A DNA stretch of 64,000 bases from Ascaris suum (taxonomy: Eukaryota > Nematoda > Chromadorea > Rhabditida > Ascarididae). The DNA is taken from NCBI GenBank assembly GCA_013433145.1, contig CM024187.1, positions 5,534,826-5,598,825 on the forward strand, given 5' to 3'. Made by a program: the position numbers and the translations under genes. A model generated the notes under the pieces. The model was not told where the DNA came from. It saw only the letters and a list, made by a program, of their open reading frames with translations, and did no database searches. Below, piece by piece: positions 58,961-64,000 of the stretch. How positions within the stretch are numbered: position 1 is the first letter of the stretch; the number at the start of each line of letters is the position of its first letter.

Positions 58961-61583
58961 AAAAACAACAAGCTCGTGAATATCCAATATCGCTGAGCGA
59001 TTAGCAAGTGTGCATAAGAGTAAACGATGCAAAATGCAATACTTTCAGCAGGAATGCACATTGCATTTGCATATAATTGAACAAAGTTCTTTGGGCAAAT
59101 GTGAATGGGTATTGTTGTTCCATCTGAAATGCCTTGTTTTTAAATCTTTTGCAAGAAGTATTAAGTTTGCATTATTCGATTTAGCTGGGAGAAATGTGAC
59201 TACCAGCTTGGTCGTCTGTTAGTTCTTGTACTATCCCGTAAAGGTTGTGCTATTTTGCACGTTCATAATGCAAACGTCAAATAAGGAAGAGCAAAGGACC
59301 ACTGCTTTGGGCGTTAATTAGTAGTTAAAGTTCGTGCCAAGAGTGGAATAGACGAAAACGGCAATATGGGACGAGGTTATTTATTGCGGATCGATAACGC
59401 GGCAAAGCGCTATTGAGGACGTTTGCCTTGGCCAGTATGGCCATCTCTCGTTGTGGGCTGTTGCTCGCCGCTATGAGCCAAATCGCTAATATTGGTGGCA
59501 CGTTTCTTGAGTGCTGCTTGTATGCATTTCTTCTGTTTTTACGCTTTTCCCTTCTTGAGCGTCACTAACGAAGCCGACTGCGAAGGCAAGCAAGCGTTAG
59601 TGGGGTGTGTGTGTGCAAGCACAGACAATTCACTCACACGCCTTTCTCGACGCATATGCTCACGCACATACTCAGCTCTCCACGTTTTGCGATGCTTTCG
59701 TTCTTCCTAAATGCTGCTAGCTCATTGCTGGAGAAGCCACTTTATTTGAGGAAACTTCCTGGAGAAGTCATTTTATTTGAGGAAACTATGTATACCTCGT
59801 CCTCCTCAGCGGGATGCTTAATGTTTTTGGGCAACAGTGCACATATGTGGCGCTAGTAGTGTTTTCGGTGGTGGTGTTACGAGTTGCGCAGCTTAATTTG
59901 TCGTGAATTGCAGCTGATGAACAGTGGACTGCCCATGCAGGACCTGGTTCATTTGAATCTCTTTTCTTTTTATAGCGCTGTAAAGATTTTTTCTAGGTGT
60001 CCTTTATGAATCGTCTAATTGACATGGGAACGGGACGATGTTGCCGTTTGGGTAACTGCAGTAGTTATTAGAAGATGTCAGTAAATTCGATATATATTTT
60101 ATTGTAGCTGAACAAGAAAATACACCTATTTGGCTCTCAGGCGTAATGAGAGTTGGAAATGGATAGTGAATACAGCTGGTAAAATATCCCATTGTTCATT
60201 TAATTTATCATTCGTTTCACTACTCAAAAAATGTAATATTTTTGGTTTCAGTATCTAATCAAAACCTATAAATGCTGAAACCCTCGTCAGATTACATTAT
60301 TTTCACCTCATTTTGCTTGTTGGAAAATTTATCGAAGTTTTATTTAAAGTCCTCTAGAACGCGAACTCTTTTGGTGAGTGTGCATAGTGCAGTTGATGAA
60401 AACATCGAGTCTGATTGATTGTGTGATTACATTACATCATAAAAGTACTGCATCGTTTTTAAGGTTTGCAAACGCGTTTCGTAGACCATTCGATGCGAGG
60501 GTGTCTCCGAGTACCGCCATTTTCCTTCCCACTCAGTAGGCATTTCTCTATTTATTGCATCGTTCGGTATTCGCATATGCTGCAGTGTTTATGCGAATAA
60601 TTGCATCCGCTCATCTCATTCCTCTGCAACAACCTGTACTGATGCCGGATAATTTGAAGAGAATTCATTTATTGATTGTTTTTATGGAATTGCGTTTTCA
60701 AAAGCTCATAGGAGATAATCGCCGTGTGTTTGAATGCGCAGGTAAATTAAAGTGGTTCTATTCTCACAACAAGAAGAGTCCTCATACGTTTCAATGAAAT
60801 TTATCGAGGAAGTTGCGTGTTATTCATAATATTTTTGGGCGATAAATCACGACTTAGGAAAACCGTCGTTCCTAGGTGCTGCCAAAATCGATCTGTGTAA
60901 TCTCTGATATGAAATGGCCATCCTTTCCCCCTTCCCCTCCCTTTCCTTTTCCTTTCTTTCTCCCTCCCTCACCTTCTTCGCCTTCCAGTTCTGCATGAAC
61001 TTAATCAAGAACTTTGCTCATTTTCATTTACTTCCTCTCACTACTTTGTTATTGTTTCTGTTCATATTTTTTCCTGATATTCTTCATTTCTTTTCTCAAA
61101 CTCCTTAATTTTTTATCTGCAGTGTTCTTTCATATTTTTTATTCATATTTGCTCCTTTCTATCTGCATTCTTATCCCTGGATGATATGATACTCATTTGA
61201 ATAGGAAAATTCACTGAATTAGGTGACAGGTAAACTTGTAATTGTGAGACTTAGTGGATGTAATCTATCATGGGACTGGTTACCCAGCACGCTATGTGAG
61301 TCGTAAACCATATTGTGGCGCACTTGATCAATTTGCATCTAAATTTTTCTATGACCAACGCAACCATGCTGACAACTTTCACCAAACAGAGGTATTTGAG
61401 AGAAGCTAAAATCAACGGAAGAACGTAGGTTTTGATTACGGCACCTACTTAAAAAATTGCTGCTTCTATCTGTGATTTTTTTCGGCGCCCGGTTCATATT
61501 CGTCATCAGTGATAATGATCATAATTATCAGTTCACGTTTCGGTGATGCTGTGTGATTCTGTGCTACAGCAGCTTGCTTGCAG
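58961..61583. other. No convincing gene; repeats and CT-rich tract
   Basis: Contains the 31-bp tandem duplication at 59730 and a pyrimidine-rich tract at 60925-60972. A frame at 60555-60797 meets a donor (GCGCAG|GTAAAT) and might be an upstream exon of the 61584 gene, but nothing else supports it. Confidence 0.38.
59730..59791. repeat. 31-bp tandem duplication
   Basis: Two adjacent 31-base units beginning GGAGAAG and sharing TTTATTTGAGGAAACT, differing at about five positions. Confidence 0.75.
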
Positions 61584-63198
61584 GTTTGCGGGAAGTGCCT
61601 TTTATGGAGGTGCGGTTGGAAGTGCGCCGGTGGATGTTTACAATTTGAAAGCAGGCACAGGAGGTGGAGGTTCTCGTGTGGTGCAGCGAAACGCACCACC
61701 ATTGTACGACGGCTACGAGGTAGGCACATCAGGCGTCGGAAGCACACTAGGAGGTGTGTCCACGTCGGGCCTATATTCGACAGGGCTTCGGAGTCGTAGT
61801 GTGGGACCAGCATCATTCGTAGATAATTACTGCGATGCGATGGATGCGACGGCTTCAGCTTGCCCATCGCAGCCGCGAAGAGTGTATCCAGCGTTGCAAA
61901 GGTATAGTCTCTGATTTAACTGTTTGCGTTGTTCCTCATCGAATCATTCATCTCTTTCTACAGACTGCTTGCTACGCTATTTCATATTGCTGTAAATCTC
62001 TAAGAGCCTAAAGTTAATCATTTATTTTGGCCTTACAGGAAACTTCCAATGACTTCATGCCCAGCTCGCTGTAGTGTGCTTATCCCGCACTATTTTCATC
62101 AGCCAACTTAGGACTCTAGTGCCACATTTGTTGACCACAAAAGAAAGAAAGCTCAGAATTGCGTCGATTATTTCATGCATCATTTTCTTCGGTATTTCTA
62201 GCTAGGCTTGAATTTTTGTCGAAAAGAGTTCCCACTGTTCATGTTTGCTTACGGCCCTTTTGCGGCTGTTAGATAGCTTGGCGCTGTTGTTTTTAAGTTA
62301 TTCCTTTCCCTCTGCATCTCTATAAGAAATGCATTCATTATAAAACCTCCGTTTAAGAATTCGGCTCAGCAGATTGTAATGTGTAAATGCTGAACGAAAG
62401 AAACTTAACGACAATGGGAAAGAAGCGATCTCGGCAAAAGAGTGTATTTTTTGTGGCGATGCTGCATCGAAACTTAATCGTTTTAAGCAGTTAGTACTGT
62501 TTCACCCAACGATTGATGTACTGGTTGCGTGGATGATGACTCCAACATTTCAGTGGAGCGGTAGGCGTATCCCTTTCCCACAACTTTTGTAGGACATTAC
62601 AGCAATATGCAGCGTTTCATATAGGAGCAGGGGACGAATTTTGTTATCTTCCTTAAGGGACCTGAATTATCTCGAATGTTGGAGGTGGGAGCTCTTCCTT
62701 TATTTTCCTACGTAGTAGTCGTCTAATGAACCGTTCTGAATTGAGCATAATGAAATGAAATAGTTGGAACTGTTTTCTAATGTCTCCCACTGCGTAATGC
62801 ATCTGTCACTTACTCGCGTGAATTGTTCATGATTTCCGACTTACAATAATCGATAAGTTGTATTAAATAAAGGTGAATTCTGGAACAAGTCGCTTAATCA
62901 GACGCTTCTTTGCAGTCGTCAACTCGTCGTCAGCATTGTTAGTCTTCGTTTATCGATTTATTTCCTGCCACTCTCTTTTGATGCACCTATGGTAGTGTGA
63001 ATAAATAAGTTATAGGCAACACCGTTCTTTCGACGGGATGGAATTGTTGGGCGATTATGAGAGCAACGAGTGGCCTTCAACACTTGCGCCATTGAATGTA
63101 TCGACGGCTACCGCCGCATCAGGGGCACCGTCTCTCGGTGCAGGACCACTTTCTAATCCAACCACGTCGAATGCACATTTCTGGAAACAATCACTTAA
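61584..63198 (+). CDS. Two exons of a low-complexity protein, partial
   Basis: Exon 61584-61901 (318 nt) starts after acceptor TTGCTTGCAG and ends CAAAG|GTATAG. Exon 63016-63198 starts after AGTTATAG and ends at the weak donor TTAA|GTTTGT. The two join in phase (AG|G = Arg). The first is Gly/Ser-rich: FAGSAFYGGAVGSAPVDVYN, then VVQRNAPPLYDGYEVGTSG and SRSVGPASFVDNY. The second reads QHRSFDGMELLGDYESNEWP, then a Thr/Ala/Ser-rich stretch. It looks like the disordered region of a large cytoplasmic scaffold or signalling protein; no domain is visible. The gene must begin to the left and continue beyond the window. An alternative next exon at 62039 (acceptor GGCCTTACAG, also phase-compatible, stop after 23 codons) would make a short isoform. 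Confidence 0.5.
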
Positions 63199-64000
63199 GT
63201 TTGTATTATTGCTTTCTCAAGCTTTCACCACAAAAGCGTCATATTCTACCTCTACGACAAATATCGACTAGCGGTTATGTTTCGTATGTCTGTCAAGTGT
63301 TCTTGTTTGAAGACCATCCGTTTTCAGTCACATAGGGATGTATTTAATCCCTGTACTTCAGAAACTTTGTGTCTTGAAAGCGCTATTTGTTTTTTTTTCA
63401 CGCATTTATTTGTTTCTGCATCTTTGCGTTTCTTCGGTAAACCATAAAAGCGTAATACATTTGATGTAGGCGTCAGTAGCTCTAAGGAATTCACAACCCT
63501 ACTTTAAGCTGAGACTAACGATTGAGTGATAGAGATAATCGGTAAACGTACATGGTCAGCGAAATTGAAAGCACAAATATTTGGGCGTTTAGTTTTGTCC
63601 CCATATTTATACCTCAGCGACTAGACAAGAAAATGTTTCATTGCTGTGGTTTTTATCGTTTTCCTTTCAAAGGACGTCGGTGATGACCGGTCTGTTGTGG
63701 AACTGCGCATTTTCCCCGCTGTGATTTCTCAATTGTTGTACGTTCTGATGCAAAAAGTGTTTTCTTTACGACGGCACGCTCTCTAATGTGACGTAAATAC
63801 GTTATCGGCCAGGGCAGTTACATCTTACAGTCCAATTTGGAAGTGCAGGACTGAGTCATGCGAACATTGGTCGATCACGGCGAGCTCGGTTTTGAGATCA
63901 CTTTTGGCTCGCAACTCGTTCATTGTATTGTAGCTTCGGCTCTAACTTTTGCCATACAGTGCTTGAGACGCCTTCGTGCGGTTTTTGTTTGTCTGGTTTG
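63199..64000. other. Probable intron of the preceding gene
   Basis: AT-rich up to about 63600, slightly GC-richer after. No exon with both splice sites was found before the window ends. Confidence 0.35.

Overview
The window reads as a eukaryotic nuclear contig, most likely from a nematode. It is AT-rich, coding DNA is split into short exons by introns that run from about 57 nt to several kb, and the two genes I can assign to families (a storkhead-box/HAM-1 protein and an inositol polyphosphate multikinase) are metazoan. There are no operon, Shine-Dalgarno or prophage signs. Species cannot be fixed from sequence alone; a rhabditid or strongylid-type nematode is my inference.

Layout. 1-11.8 kb: a long (TA)n array, a weak minus-strand exon near 2 kb, and a plus-strand multi-exon gene of unknown function at about 4.1-6.8 kb, followed by 5 kb with no convincing gene. 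11.8-19 kb: a minus-strand IPMK gene with five mutually phase-compatible exons and a missing N terminus. Its introns hold a small plus-strand ORF with a signal peptide, a degenerate ~24-bp tandem repeat, and two stretches resembling decayed histone H3 and H4 starts. 19-24.5 kb: mainly non-coding, with a poly-G tract. 24.6-27.8 kb: a minus-strand storkhead-box (STOX/HAM-1) gene, three exons fully resolved to the stop and lacking only its first exon(s). 29.5-30.1 kb: a 212-codon plus-strand open frame of unknown function. 30-48 kb: largely non-coding, with microsatellites, hairpins, tRNA-like fragments and one 189-codon minus-strand frame. 48.2-49.2 kb: a possible three-exon minus-strand gene.

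49.4-58.4 kb is bracketed by a 546-bp inverted repeat whose two copies differ at only four positions. The right copy contains most of the last two exons of a plausible plus-strand gene; the left copy looks like a recent, truncated inverted duplicate. 58.4-64 kb holds GC-rich hairpins, a 31-bp tandem duplication, and two phase-compatible plus-strand exons of a low-complexity protein that runs off the window.

The two recognised genes have separate roles: IPMK acts in soluble inositol phosphate metabolism, and the storkhead-box protein is a winged-helix regulator linked in C. elegans to asymmetric neuroblast division. Nothing suggests they function together. I did not find a multi-gene system; the least expected items are the near-identical inverted duplication and the material nested in the IPMK introns.
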